A stretch of DNA of 13,730 nucleotides from M55B175 sp964635265 (lineage in GTDB: Bacteria > Desulfobacterota > Desulfobacteria > Desulfobacterales > Desulfosalsimonadaceae): positions 1-13,730 of the forward strand of contig CAZWNV010000074.1 of assembly GCA_964635265.1 (NCBI GenBank), read 5' to 3'. The notes under the pieces were generated by a model that had not been told where the DNA came from, ran no database searches, and saw only the letters and a program-made list of their open reading frames with translations. Of the stretch, positions 6,938 through 13,730 are shown piece after piece. Position 1 is the stretch's first letter. Every line of letters begins with the position of its first letter. Position numbers and translations under genes: made by a program.

Positions 6938-9900
6938 GGATTGCCTCTCTGCGCTTGATTGCATTCGGCCCGTTCACGGATGCCCATCTGGATTTCAGCA
7001 GTCCGGGCCCCGGGCTCCATCTTGTCTACGGACCGAACGAGGCAGGGAAAAGCTCCGCGCTTCGCGGTCTACGCGCCTTGTTCTACGGCATCCCCGAGCG
7101 CTCCATGGACAATTTCGTCCATCCCTACCCCAGGATGCGCATCGGCGGCAGCCTGTGCGCATCCACCGGCGAGCGCCTGGACATCATCCGGCGCAAGGGC
7201 CGGGTGCATACCCTGCGCGCTTGTGACGACCAGACGGTTGTTGCGGAATCGGTACTGTCCGGTTTCTTGAACCACGTGGATGCGGAGCTTTTTGCCACCA
7301 TGTTCGGCATCGGTTATGAAGACCTGGTAGCCGGCGGCAGGGAAATCGTTGCCGGCGGGGGGGATCTGGGACAGCTGGTCTTTTCTGCAGGATCAGGCAT
7401 TGTTCGCTTAAAGGAGGTGCGTGATTCCCTGGGTGCGGAAGCAGAAGGTCTTTTTAAGCCCTCGGGCCAGAAACCGGCCATAAATGCAGCCCTTTCCCGC
7501 CTGCGGGAAAACGAGAAGCGCCTGCGCGACAGCCAGCTTCCGGGCAAGGAGTGGACCCGGCTGGACGGGGAATTGCATGAGGCCATTGCCGGACGCGACG
7601 CCGTCGACCGGGAGCTATCCGAAAAGCAAAAGGCCCGCAGCCACCTGGTCCGCATTCGGGATGCGCTGCCCCTTATCGCCCGGCGCCGCGAGCTTGTCGA
7701 CGCCCTGAAAGACTATGAGCAGGTGGTGCTGCTGCCGGAGGACTTCTCCGAGATACGCCGGAACCTTGAGACCGAGCTGGATATGGCCGAAAAGGAATCG
7801 GCGCGGGCCGGCAGCGCGATTGATGCCATAAATCGGGAAATGCAGGGCCTCTGCCCGGAACAGGCCGTGCTGGACAATGCGGAGCTGATCGAGAAGTTCC
7901 ACCAGGATCTCGGCAGCCAGCAGAAGGCGGCGGCAGACCGCATAAAGCTGGAGACCCGCCGTTCCACTCTTCTCGGGGAGGCGGGCGATATTCTGCGCGG
8001 CCTCTCCGGGGAACTGAGCCTTGGGGATGCGGAGAAACTCCGCATCAAAAAGGAGCGGGCCGCTGCCATCCGGCGGCTGGCCTCGGAGTATGAACAGATC
8101 AGTGCCCGGATGGAAAGCGCGCGGGAGGCACTTCCCGGTTTAAACCGGGAAATCGGGCGGCTTGAAGCAGAAAAAGGCAGCCTCGAAACACCCCGCGACA
8201 GCCGGGCCGTGGAGGCCCTGCGCGCAGAGATTGCAGAGGCGGCGGAACTGGGTCCGCTGGAAAAACAGAATCAGCAGGCCATAGTCGATCTGGAGCATCA
8301 AAGGGTCTCGCTTTTCGATCGCATGCAGCGCCTCGGTCTGTCATCTTCCGACAGCCGGGAACTGGAAAAACTCACTCTTCCCGCCTCCGAAACCATCCAG
8401 GGATTCGAAGACCGGTTTTCCGCCGCAGATCGCCGCCTGGAGGAGCTCTCCAGGGAACAGGCCAAGGTTCAGGAAGAAATCCGGGAGACGCGCTCCCGCA
8501 TCCAGGCCAGGCAGATGGCCCAAGCCGTGGTCTCCGAGGCGGATCTGGAAGAGGCCCGCAGCCGCCGCGACAGGGGATGGCGGTTGATCCGGAAAAAGCT
8601 GGCCGGAGAGCAGCCGGAGCCTGACGCCCTTTCCGCCTATCTTGATGAGGCTGCCGTCCCGGAAAATCCGGGGGATAAAGAGCCGTTCTCCGGCAGTTCC
8701 TCGCTGGAATCGGTTTTTGAAGGCCATATCCAGGCCGCGGATGCGGTCTCGGATCGCCTGCGCCGGGAGGCCGACCGGGTGGCGGAGCATGCGCGTCTGG
8801 TCGCGGATCAGAGTGCGGCCGAGCAGAAGAAAAAGGAAACAGAGCAGGCCCTGGAGCAGGCGGAGGCCGAGAGGCGGGAGATTTCCGTCGAGTGGGAGCG
8901 CCTGCTGGCATCTGTCGGTCTGCAGGCAAAATCGCCGCGGGAGATGGAGCGCTGGAGAAGGGAGGCGGCTGCTCTGCAGGAGGAGCTTGCAGGCTATGAA
9001 AAGAGCCGCAGCCAGGTGGAAAATACAAAGCAGGCCATCCAGGCATCCCGCAGGGCCCTTGCCGCCCGCCTGCAAACGCTCGATCAGGCCGCCGATTCCG
9101 GATCCGAGCCTCTTGGCCGGCTCATGCACCGGGCACGGGAAATCCTGGAGAAACAGGATCGCCTTGTTGGAGCCCACGAAAAAATCGATTCCGAGCTGTC
9201 TTCCCGCAGAAAGGAGCTGGAAGCCGCCAGATCCCGGTTCGAGGCAAGCGAGAAAGCCCTTGAACGCTGGAAAAAGCAGTGGGGGGAAGCAGTGGCTCCG
9301 CTGGGACTTTCCAGCGACTGCCTGCCTTCCGAGGCGGATGCGGTAATGGAGGAGTTGCGCAGCCTCTTTGACAAATTAAAGGAAGCAGATGTTCTGGAAA
9401 AACGGATTCAGGGCATCGACAGGGACGGACAGAGTTTTTCCCAGGGTGTTCGCAGTCTGGCGGAAACAGCCGCCCCGGAGTTATCGGAAAACCCCCCTGA
9501 GGACACTGTGCTCAAACTCCATCATCGCTTGACTCATGCCCGCGAGGCCCGCACCAGGCATACCGAGCTGCATAAACAACTCAAGGCGGAGCAAGCCAAT
9601 CTGGAGAGTGCGGAAAAAAAGGCCTCGGAGATTCGATCCCGGCTTGCGCGCATGTGCGAGGAAGCCGGGTGTAGCGGCTTCAGCGAACTGAAAAAGGCGG
9701 AGGCGGACTCCGGAAAGCGCAGGGAACTGGAATCGGAGCGGAAATCGATTGAGGAGCAGATTCTTGCGGTTTCCGGTGGCGCAACCGTCGAGGAATTTGC
9801 GGCCCAGTCCGCGGAAATTGATCCGGACACCATCAATCCGGAGATCGAGCGTTTTGATGAACGGATTGCCGCTCTTTCGGCGGAAAGAAACGATCTGGCC

Positions 9901-10497
9901 GAAACCATCGGCAGGTTAAACAATGAACTCTCCAGGATGGACGGCTCCGCCGAGGCCGCCCGGCTGGCCGAAGAGAGACAGGAGATCCTGGGGCGGCTGG
10001 ATCCGGATGCGCGCCGCTTTATCCGGCTCCGCCTCTCCACCCATATCCTGGATCGGGCCATCGAGCGGTTCCGGGAAAAAAATCAGGGCCCGATGCTCCG
10101 CCGGGCTTCGGAACTGTTTGCAGCAATTACCTGCGGCGCCTACAGCGGGGTGCGCGCAGAATTTGACGAGTCCGGCCGACCGGTGATTGCGGGGGTCCGG
10201 GGCAGGGAAAAAGAAGTGGTCCATGTTTCGGCCATGAGCGACGGCACCGCGGATCAGCTCTACCTGTCCCTGCGCCTGGCAGGCCTTGAGATGGCAATCG
10301 AAAAAGCCGAACCCATGCCCTTTATCGTGGACGATATCCTGATCAAGTTTGACAATGACCGCGCCGCCGCAGCCCTGCAGGTTCTGGCCGAGCTCTCCGC
10401 CCGCACCCAGGTCATCTTTTTCACCCATCACCACCACCTCCTGGAGCTTGCAGAGCAGCACCTTCCCCGGGATGCGCTTTGTTTTCACCGCCTTTAG
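6934..10497 (+). CDS. YhaN/SbcC-like SMC-type ATPase, partner of the upstream nuclease
   Basis: An 1187-residue Rad50/SbcC-type ATPase, longer than Bacillus YhaN (about 960). The N-terminal half-site has a Walker A GPNEAGKSS with Lys39-Ser40. Long alternating coiled coils rich in Glu, Arg, Ala and Leu run from roughly 170 to 1010. The C-terminal half-site has an ABC signature-like MSDGTADQLYL at 1101-1111, Walker B FIVDD at 1130-1134 and an H-loop FFTHHHH with His1165. All parts needed for ATP-driven dimerisation are present. No CxxC zinc hook is seen at the coiled-coil apex; the nearest is C-x4-C in RMCEEAGC, which does not fit the Rad50 hook. The start ATG 6934 overlaps the nuclease stop by four bases, giving translational coupling and equal dosage. 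The expected role is opening and processing DNA ends together with the nuclease. Pairing and motifs are seen; the repair role is family inference. Confidence 0.9.
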   Translation: MRIASLRLIAFGPFTDAHLDFSSPGPGLHLVYGPNEAGKSSALRGLRALFYGIPERSMDNFVHPYPRMRIGGSLCASTGERLDIIRRKGRVHTLRACDDQTVVAESVLSGFLNHVDAELFATMFGIGYEDLVAGGREIVAGGGDLGQLVFSAGSGIVRLKEVRDSLGAEAEGLFKPSGQKPAINAALSRLRENEKRLRDSQLPGKEWTRLDGELHEAIAGRDAVDRELSEKQKARSHLVRIRDALPLIARRRELVDALKDYEQVVLLPEDFSEIRRNLETELDMAEKESARAGSAIDAINREMQGLCPEQAVLDNAELIEKFHQDLGSQQKAAADRIKLETRRSTLLGEAGDILRGLSGELSLGDAEKLRIKKERAAAIRRLASEYEQISARMESAREALPGLNREIGRLEAEKGSLETPRDSRAVEALRAEIAEAAELGPLEKQNQQAIVDLEHQRVSLFDRMQRLGLSSSDSRELEKLTLPASETIQGFEDRFSAADRRLEELSREQAKVQEEIRETRSRIQARQMAQAVVSEADLEEARSRRDRGWRLIRKKLAGEQPEPDALSAYLDEAAVPENPGDKEPFSGSSSLESVFEGHIQAADAVSDRLRREADRVAEHARLVADQSAAEQKKKETEQALEQAEAERREISVEWERLLASVGLQAKSPREMERWRREAAALQEELAGYEKSRSQVENTKQAIQASRRALAARLQTLDQAADSGSEPLGRLMHRAREILEKQDRLVGAHEKIDSELSSRRKELEAARSRFEASEKALERWKKQWGEAVAPLGLSSDCLPSEADAVMEELRSLFDKLKEADVLEKRIQGIDRDGQSFSQGVRSLAETAAPELSENPPEDTVLKLHHRLTHAREARTRHTELHKQLKAEQANLESAEKKASEIRSRLARMCEEAGCSGFSELKKAEADSGKRRELESERKSIEEQILAVSGGATVEEFAAQSAEIDPDTINPEIERFDERIAALSAERNDLAETIGRLNNELSRMDGSAEAARLAEERQEILGRLDPDARRFIRLRLSTHILDRAIERFREKNQGPMLRRASELFAAITCGAYSGVRAEFDESGRPVIAGVRGREKEVVHVSAMSDGTADQLYLSLRLAGLEMAIEKAEPMPFIVDDILIKFDNDRAAAALQVLAELSARTQVIFFTHHHHLLELAEQHLPRDALCFHRL
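8132..8151. repeat. Perfect 20-bp palindrome inside the yhaN-like gene
   Basis: The half-site TTCCCGGTTT is followed directly by its exact reverse complement with no spacer, giving a 20-bp palindrome centred between 8141 and 8142. It lies within the coding frame, encoding part of LPGLNRE. A site of this length is not expected by chance in a window of this size, but its coding position gives no functional clue. Confidence 0.75.
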
Positions 10498-10499
10498 CG

Positions 10500-10541
10500 G
10501 CCCGCTGCCCTTGGGCCACCGCGGGCAATCCTCTCATTTTT
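10500..10541 (+). terminator. Possible terminator after the yhaON pair
   Basis: An inverted repeat with arms GCCCGC (10500-10505) and GCGGGC (10521-10526) starts three bases after the stop codon. A small inner GCC/GGC pairing could extend it. The T-run ATTTTT at 10536-10541 lies about ten bases beyond the stem, further than ideal, so rho-independent termination here is only possible. Confidence 0.35.
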
Positions 10542-10589
10542 GAGCCAGTCATACCGCCCGAGAAACCCGCTGCCAGGCAAAAGTTGATT

Positions 10590-10639
10590 CGGCCGGCAAG
10601 GGCCATGCCGCGATGTCCATGGCTCGCCGGGTCCGGCCG
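10590..10639. repeat. Long imperfect inverted repeat in the intergenic region
   Basis: Outer arms CGGCCGG (10590-10596) and CCGGCCG (10633-10639) and inner arms GCCATG (10602-10607) and CATGGC (10618-10623) can form a two-part stem with an uneven internal loop of 5 and 9 bases and a 10-base terminal loop. No T-run follows, so it is not a terminator by itself. It may be part of a larger RNA structure with the terminator next to it, or a protein site; the function is unknown. Confidence 0.45.
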
Positions 10640-10651
10640 AAGCAGGCCCCC

Positions 10652-10686
10652 GGCCGGGACTGAGTCCCCGGCCTGCCGGATTTTTT
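10652..10686 (+). terminator. Rho-independent terminator between yhaN-like gene and ubiD
   Basis: The arms GGCCGGGAC (10652-10660) and GTCCCCGGCC (10664-10673) form a nine-pair GC-rich stem with one bulged base and a three-base TGA loop. A run of six T follows at 10681-10686 after a short spacer. A second, shorter pairing CCGG/CCGG lies right before the T-run. It separates the DNA-repair pair from the quinone genes and would end read-through from upstream. Confidence 0.6.
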
Positions 10687-10690
10687 CTTG

Positions 10691-10720
10691 TTGAAAGACG
10701 GGCATAATTTGTACTATAGA
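10691..10720 (+). promoter_or_regulatory. Putative promoter for the ubiD-ubiA-ubiX unit
   Basis: TTGAAA at 10691-10696 is followed after 18 bases by TATAGA at 10715-10720; TACTAT at 10712-10717 (15-base spacing) is an alternative -10 box. The site lies just after the terminator and 30 bases before the ubiD start, in the only AT-rich part of this intergenic stretch. The position is convincing; the boxes are moderate matches. Confidence 0.42.
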
Positions 10721-10750
10721 CCAGAAAACAACAGGCAAGGCGGCAAAACA

Positions 10751-12193
10751 ATGATACCCAAAAATCTCCGGCAGTTTATCGGGCTTTTGGAGGCGGAAGG
10801 GGAACTGCACCGGGTTCCGGCGGAGGTCGATCCTGTTCTCGAGATTACCGAAGTGGTCGACCGGGTCAGCAAGAGAGGCGGTCCGGCCCTTTTGTTCGAA
10901 AACGTTAAGGGCTCGCAGTATCCGCTCCTGATAAACGCCTTCGGCAGCTACCGGCGGATGGAATTCGCCCTTGGCGGCTGCCGGCTGGAAGAAATTGCCG
11001 CGCGCCTGGAAAAACAGATGAAAGTAAAGCCCCCGGAGGGCATGCGGGAGAAGATCCGGATGCTTTTTTCGCTAAAGGAGATGGCCGGCTTTCTTCCCGC
11101 AAAGGTCAAAAACGCCCCCTGCCAGCAGAATGTTTATACCGGCGGTGCCCTTCTGGACATGCTTCCCGTGCTTACCTGCTGGCCGCAGGACGGCGGCCCC
11201 TTTATAACGCTTCCCCTGGTGGTAACAAAGGACCCTGAAACCGGCGTGCAGAATCTGGGCATGTACCGGATGCACAAATATGACCATGCCACAACCGGCA
11301 TGCATTGGCAGTACAACAAGGACGGGGCGCGGCATTTCCGTGCGTATCAGCAGTTAAACCAGAGGATGCCGGTTGCCGTCGCCCTGGGCGGCAGCCCGGC
11401 CGTGACGTACGCGGCGACCGCCCCGCTGCCGCCTGAAATTGATGAACTCCTTTTTGCCGGCTTTATCACCTCCAGGCGGGTGGAGACCGTTAAAGCCAGG
11501 ACCCTTGATCTTTACGTACCCGCGGAATCCGACATGGTCCTGGAGGGCTACGTGGATCCGAACGAGTCGCGCATTGAAGGCCCGTTCGGCGATCACACCG
11601 GTTTCTATTCGCCCGCGGATCACTATCCCGTGTTTCACGTGACCTGTATGACCTGCCGGAACGACGCAGTGTATCCGGCCACCGTCGTGGGGAAACCGCC
11701 GATGGAAGACTGCTACATGGCAAAGGCCACGGAGCGGATATTTTTGCCCATGATGCAGATGCTTTTGCCGGAAATCACGGATATGGAGCTGCCCATGGAA
11801 GGGGTGTTCCACAACTGCGCCCTGATCAGCATAGACAAAAACTATGCCGGACAGGCCAAAAAAGTGATCAATGCGCTCTGGGGGCTGGGGCAGATGGCCT
11901 CCACCAAGTTCATCGTGGTTTTTGACAGGGATGTGGACCTCCGGGATTCCAGCACGGTTGTCTGGAAGCTGTTGAACAACGTGGATCCCAAGCGCGACAT
12001 ACTGATCTCCGAAGGTCCGCTGGATGCGCTGGACCACTCCGCGCCGTTTCCCGATTATGGAGGCAAGATGGGGATCGATGCCACACGAAAGACCCGGCAG
12101 GAAGGCATGGGACGGGACTGGCCGGAGGAGATTACCATGGATCAGGCCGTCAAGGCCCTTGTCGACCGGCGGTGGAAAGAATATGGCTTTTAG
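10751..12193 (+). CDS. ubiD: UbiD-family prFMN-dependent decarboxylase (MqnL-like)
   Basis: A 480-residue decarboxylase of the UbiD family, which removes a carboxyl group from aromatic or alpha,beta-unsaturated acids using prenylated FMN and a divalent metal. The whole fold is present: an N-terminal domain from NLRQFIGLLEAEGEL, ALLFENVKG at 47-54, the cofactor/metal segment NLGMYRMH with Asn168 and Arg173, the active-site region ESDMVLEG with Glu265, and EGPFGDHTGFY at 276-286. A GIDAT-K segment near the C-terminus is also typical. ATG 10751 starts the family-conserved sequence and has AAGGCGG at 10737-10743. The next gene overlaps its end by 11 bases. Because its neighbour is an MqnP-type prenyltransferase, the likely substrate is a prenylated naphthoate of the futalosine menaquinone pathway (MqnL role). 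A ubiquinone role is less likely, since no ubiquinone hydroxylase or methylase gene is near, though that evidence is limited to this window. Confidence 0.9.
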   Translation: MIPKNLRQFIGLLEAEGELHRVPAEVDPVLEITEVVDRVSKRGGPALLFENVKGSQYPLLINAFGSYRRMEFALGGCRLEEIAARLEKQMKVKPPEGMREKIRMLFSLKEMAGFLPAKVKNAPCQQNVYTGGALLDMLPVLTCWPQDGGPFITLPLVVTKDPETGVQNLGMYRMHKYDHATTGMHWQYNKDGARHFRAYQQLNQRMPVAVALGGSPAVTYAATAPLPPEIDELLFAGFITSRRVETVKARTLDLYVPAESDMVLEGYVDPNESRIEGPFGDHTGFYSPADHYPVFHVTCMTCRNDAVYPATVVGKPPMEDCYMAKATERIFLPMMQMLLPEITDMELPMEGVFHNCALISIDKNYAGQAKKVINALWGLGQMASTKFIVVFDRDVDLRDSSTVVWKLLNNVDPKRDILISEGPLDALDHSAPFPDYGGKMGIDATRKTRQEGMGRDWPEEITMDQAVKALVDRRWKEYGF

Positions 12194-13022
12194 AAAGTTT
12201 TCGGAATTGATCCTGGCCAGGCAAACCCTGTTCGCCCTGCCGTTTGCCTATATCGGTGTGCTGTTTGCCGGCGGCGCGGATCCCGCCACCTGGTTGTGGG
12301 TGAGCATTGCCCTGGCGGCGGCCAGGACCGCCGGCATGGCCTTTAACAGGGTTATTGACGCCGATATCGACGCCCGAAATCCGCGCACAAAGGAGCGGCT
12401 GCTGCCGCGGGGCGAGTTCCGGCCGGCAACGGTATGGACACTGGGCTTTGTCTGCCTGGCTGTCCTGGTGCTGGCCGCCTGGCGCTTGAACCCCCTTTGC
12501 TTTTACCTCTCTTTTCCTGCGTCCCTGATGCTTGTGCTGTATTCCTATTGCAAAAGGCTTTCCGCTGCCTCGCATTTTTTTTTGGGCTGCGTGGAGGCAG
12601 CCGCCCCGGTTGGCGGCTACTTGGCGGTTACCGGGGAGCTGAGCGGGTTCCCCTTCCTTCTTGGCGGGATCATCCTTACCTGGATCGCCGGCCTGGATAT
12701 TGCCTATGCCCTCCAGGATACGGATTTTGACAGAAGGCACGGGCTTTTCTCCATCCCGGCAAAGCTGGGGCAGAAAAAGGCGCTGCAGGTATCGGCCGGC
12801 TGCTATCTCCTGTGCCTGGCCGGCATGGTCGGGGCCGGGATGATTGCCGGCAGCGGGGTGTTCTACTTCAGCGCCGTATCGGCCATTGCGCTGATTTTTC
12901 TCCGGCAGCAGATGCTCGCCCGGCAAAAGGATACCTGGCGGGCCATGCAGGTTTTTTTTCACATCAACATGTTTGTGGCGCCGCTGCTTTTTCTGGGAAC
13001 CCTGGCCGATGTTTTTTGGTAG
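12183..13022 (+). CDS. mqnP: UbiA-family polyprenyltransferase, MqnP type
   Basis: A 279-residue integral membrane prenyltransferase that attaches a polyprenyl chain to an aromatic acid. The two Mg2+-diphosphate motifs are NRVIDADID (55-63) and DIAYALQDTDFD (172-183). Between and after them, NPRTKERLLPRG (67-78), APVGGYLAVTG and HGLFSIPAKLG match the MqnP/SCO4491-like branch rather than E. coli UbiA, from my knowledge of the family. The predicted acceptor is therefore 1,4-dihydroxy-6-naphthoate of the futalosine pathway, but 4-hydroxybenzoate cannot be excluded. About eight to nine hydrophobic helices are visible. ATG 12183 lies inside the end of ubiD (11-base overlap) with GGTGGAAAG just upstream, so translation is probably coupled. 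The frame is open further upstream, but that part only overlaps ubiD in another frame. Confidence 0.9.
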   Translation: MAFRKFSELILARQTLFALPFAYIGVLFAGGADPATWLWVSIALAAARTAGMAFNRVIDADIDARNPRTKERLLPRGEFRPATVWTLGFVCLAVLVLAAWRLNPLCFYLSFPASLMLVLYSYCKRLSAASHFFLGCVEAAAPVGGYLAVTGELSGFPFLLGGIILTWIAGLDIAYALQDTDFDRRHGLFSIPAKLGQKKALQVSAGCYLLCLAGMVGAGMIAGSGVFYFSAVSAIALIFLRQQMLARQKDTWRAMQVFFHINMFVAPLLFLGTLADVFW

Positions 13023-13051
13023 AAGGCCGGTTCCGGGGTGTTTCTTAGGCG

Positions 13052-13074
13052 GGCCGCCGCGCCCGTCCGGCGGC
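13052..13074 (+). repeat. Hairpin directly before the ubiX ribosome binding site
   Basis: Arms GCCGCCG (13053-13059) and CGGCGGC (13068-13074) form a seven-pair GC stem with an eight-base loop in the 63-base gap between the prenyltransferase and ubiX genes. The stem ends one base before AAGGAG (13076-13081 region). It has no T-run, so it is not a terminator; it might shape or protect the ribosome site or mark an RNA-processing point. Confidence 0.45.
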
Positions 13075-13085
13075 AAAGGAGTTTG

Positions 13086-13730
13086 ATGATAGATACACAG
13101 GCAGAGCAGCCCGCAAATGCACGGATTGTCGTGGCGCTGACCGGTGCCAGCGGCTCGGTTTTGGGCATACGGCTTATCGAGGAGCTGTTAAACCTTCGCA
13201 CACCAGTGACCGCGGTGGTCTCCAAGAGCGCATGGAAAGTCCTGGGCTACGAGATGGACCTGTGCGGGACCCCTCCGCTCAGCCTTTCCGCAGTATTGGA
13301 AGAGCGGCAGAGGACCGGCGCCCAGGAGTATTTGCGGGAGGCCGGCGACCGGGATATTGACGCCCCCGAGGCCAGCGGCACAACGCCTTTTGCTGCGATT
13401 GTCATCATTCCCTGTTCCATGAAAACCCTTTCCGCCGTAGCCCACGGGTATGCGGACGGACTGATCGCCCGGGCCGCGGATGTAGCGTTAAAGGAGCGGC
13501 GGCGCTGCATCCTGGTGCCGCGCGAGACACCCCTGAATCTCATTCATGTGGAGAACATGCGCCGGGCCCTGCAGGCCGGAGCGGAGATCGTTCCGCCGAT
13601 CCCGGCTTTTTACACACAGGCCCGGAGCATCGATGATGCTGTTGACTTTATCACCGGCAAAATCCTGCGTCTGCTCGGAAAGCCCCACAGGCTGTTTCCG
13701 GACTGGGAGACGCAGGTTGCTGACACTTAA
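13086..13730 (+). CDS. ubiX: UbiX-family flavin prenyltransferase (MqnM-like)
   Basis: A 214-residue flavoprotein that joins a dimethylallyl group to reduced FMN, making the prenylated FMN used by UbiD. FMN-binding and active-site motifs seen: GASGS at 20-24, a Ser46 region (VVSKSAW), and the hallmark PCSMKTLSAVAHGYADGLIARAAD block, followed by LVPRETPLNLIHVENM. The length is usual for the family, with about ten extra residues at the N-terminus. ATG 13086 is chosen because a strong AAAGGAG lies five bases upstream; the open frame reaching back to 13038 covers the hairpin and lacks family sequence. The stop codon is exactly at the window end, so the gene is complete. It probably shares a transcript with ubiD and the prenyltransferase, giving cofactor maker and user together. 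Confidence 0.92.
   Translation: MIDTQAEQPANARIVVALTGASGSVLGIRLIEELLNLRTPVTAVVSKSAWKVLGYEMDLCGTPPLSLSAVLEERQRTGAQEYLREAGDRDIDAPEASGTTPFAAIVIIPCSMKTLSAVAHGYADGLIARAADVALKERRRCILVPRETPLNLIHVENMRRALQAGAEIVPPIPAFYTQARSIDDAVDFITGKILRLLGKPHRLFPDWETQVADT

Noticed and set aside
9640..9670. Possible zinc hook in the SMC-like ATPase (MCEEAGC)
   Set aside because: The two Cys are spaced C-x4-C, lack the Pro/Gly of CPxCG, and lie well into the returning coiled coil rather than at the middle of the protein.
1..13730. Mobile elements, CRISPR arrays, tRNA or rRNA genes
   Set aside because: I looked for transposase or integrase motifs, regularly spaced repeats, cloverleaf-like sequences and rRNA signatures and saw none; coding sequence fills nearly the whole window.

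Overview
The window holds ten protein-coding genes, all on the + strand and densely packed in GC-rich DNA. The first gene is cut by the left edge of the window; the last one ends exactly at the right edge. I see no RNA gene, CRISPR array, insertion sequence or phage gene. The gene set suggests an anaerobic or microaerophilic Deltaproteobacterium (Desulfobacterota): a UbiD/UbiA/UbiX trio of the futalosine-menaquinone type, a soluble hybrid histidine kinase with a GGVAHDFNNLL-type H-box, a PilZ protein and a YhaO/YhaN pair. This placement is an inference from gene content; the genus cannot be read from the sequence.

Region 1 (1-4665) is a signalling and membrane-lipid neighbourhood. It starts with a class III adenylate cyclase fused to a C-terminal FHA domain (partial). 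A membrane-anchored alpha/beta hydrolase of the lipase type follows, then a PilZ-domain protein with its own likely promoter, a YhhN/TMEM86-type lysoplasmalogenase, and a cytoplasmic PAS-HisKA-HATPase-REC hybrid kinase. Outputs based on cAMP, c-di-GMP and phosphorelay therefore lie side by side, although nothing in the sequence proves that they act together.

Region 2 (4746-5633) is a single double-hot-dog MaoC-type acyl-CoA hydratase/dehydratase-like protein with non-canonical residues at both potential active sites.

Region 3 (5675-10497) is a two-gene unit joined by an ATGA overlap: a YhaO/SbcD-like metallophosphoesterase nuclease and a 1187-residue YhaN/SbcC-like SMC-type ATPase. Together they probably form a Mre11/Rad50-like DNA end-processing complex.

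Region 4 (10498-10750) is the only long intergenic stretch. It contains three inverted repeats, including a convincing terminator, and then a plausible promoter.

Region 5 (10751-13730) is a UbiD decarboxylase, a UbiA-type prenyltransferase (MqnP type) and a UbiX flavin prenyltransferase. UbiX makes the prenylated FMN cofactor that UbiD needs, and UbiA adds the polyprenyl tail to the aromatic acid. Together they fit the late steps of menaquinone synthesis in the futalosine pathway.

Most of the window is well-known families in ordinary arrangements, and I found no clear candidate for a new multi-gene system. The points most worth a second look are the cyclase-FHA fusion, the odd MaoC active sites, the PilZ motif change, a perfect 20-bp palindrome inside the yhaN-like gene and the structured intergenic region before ubiD.
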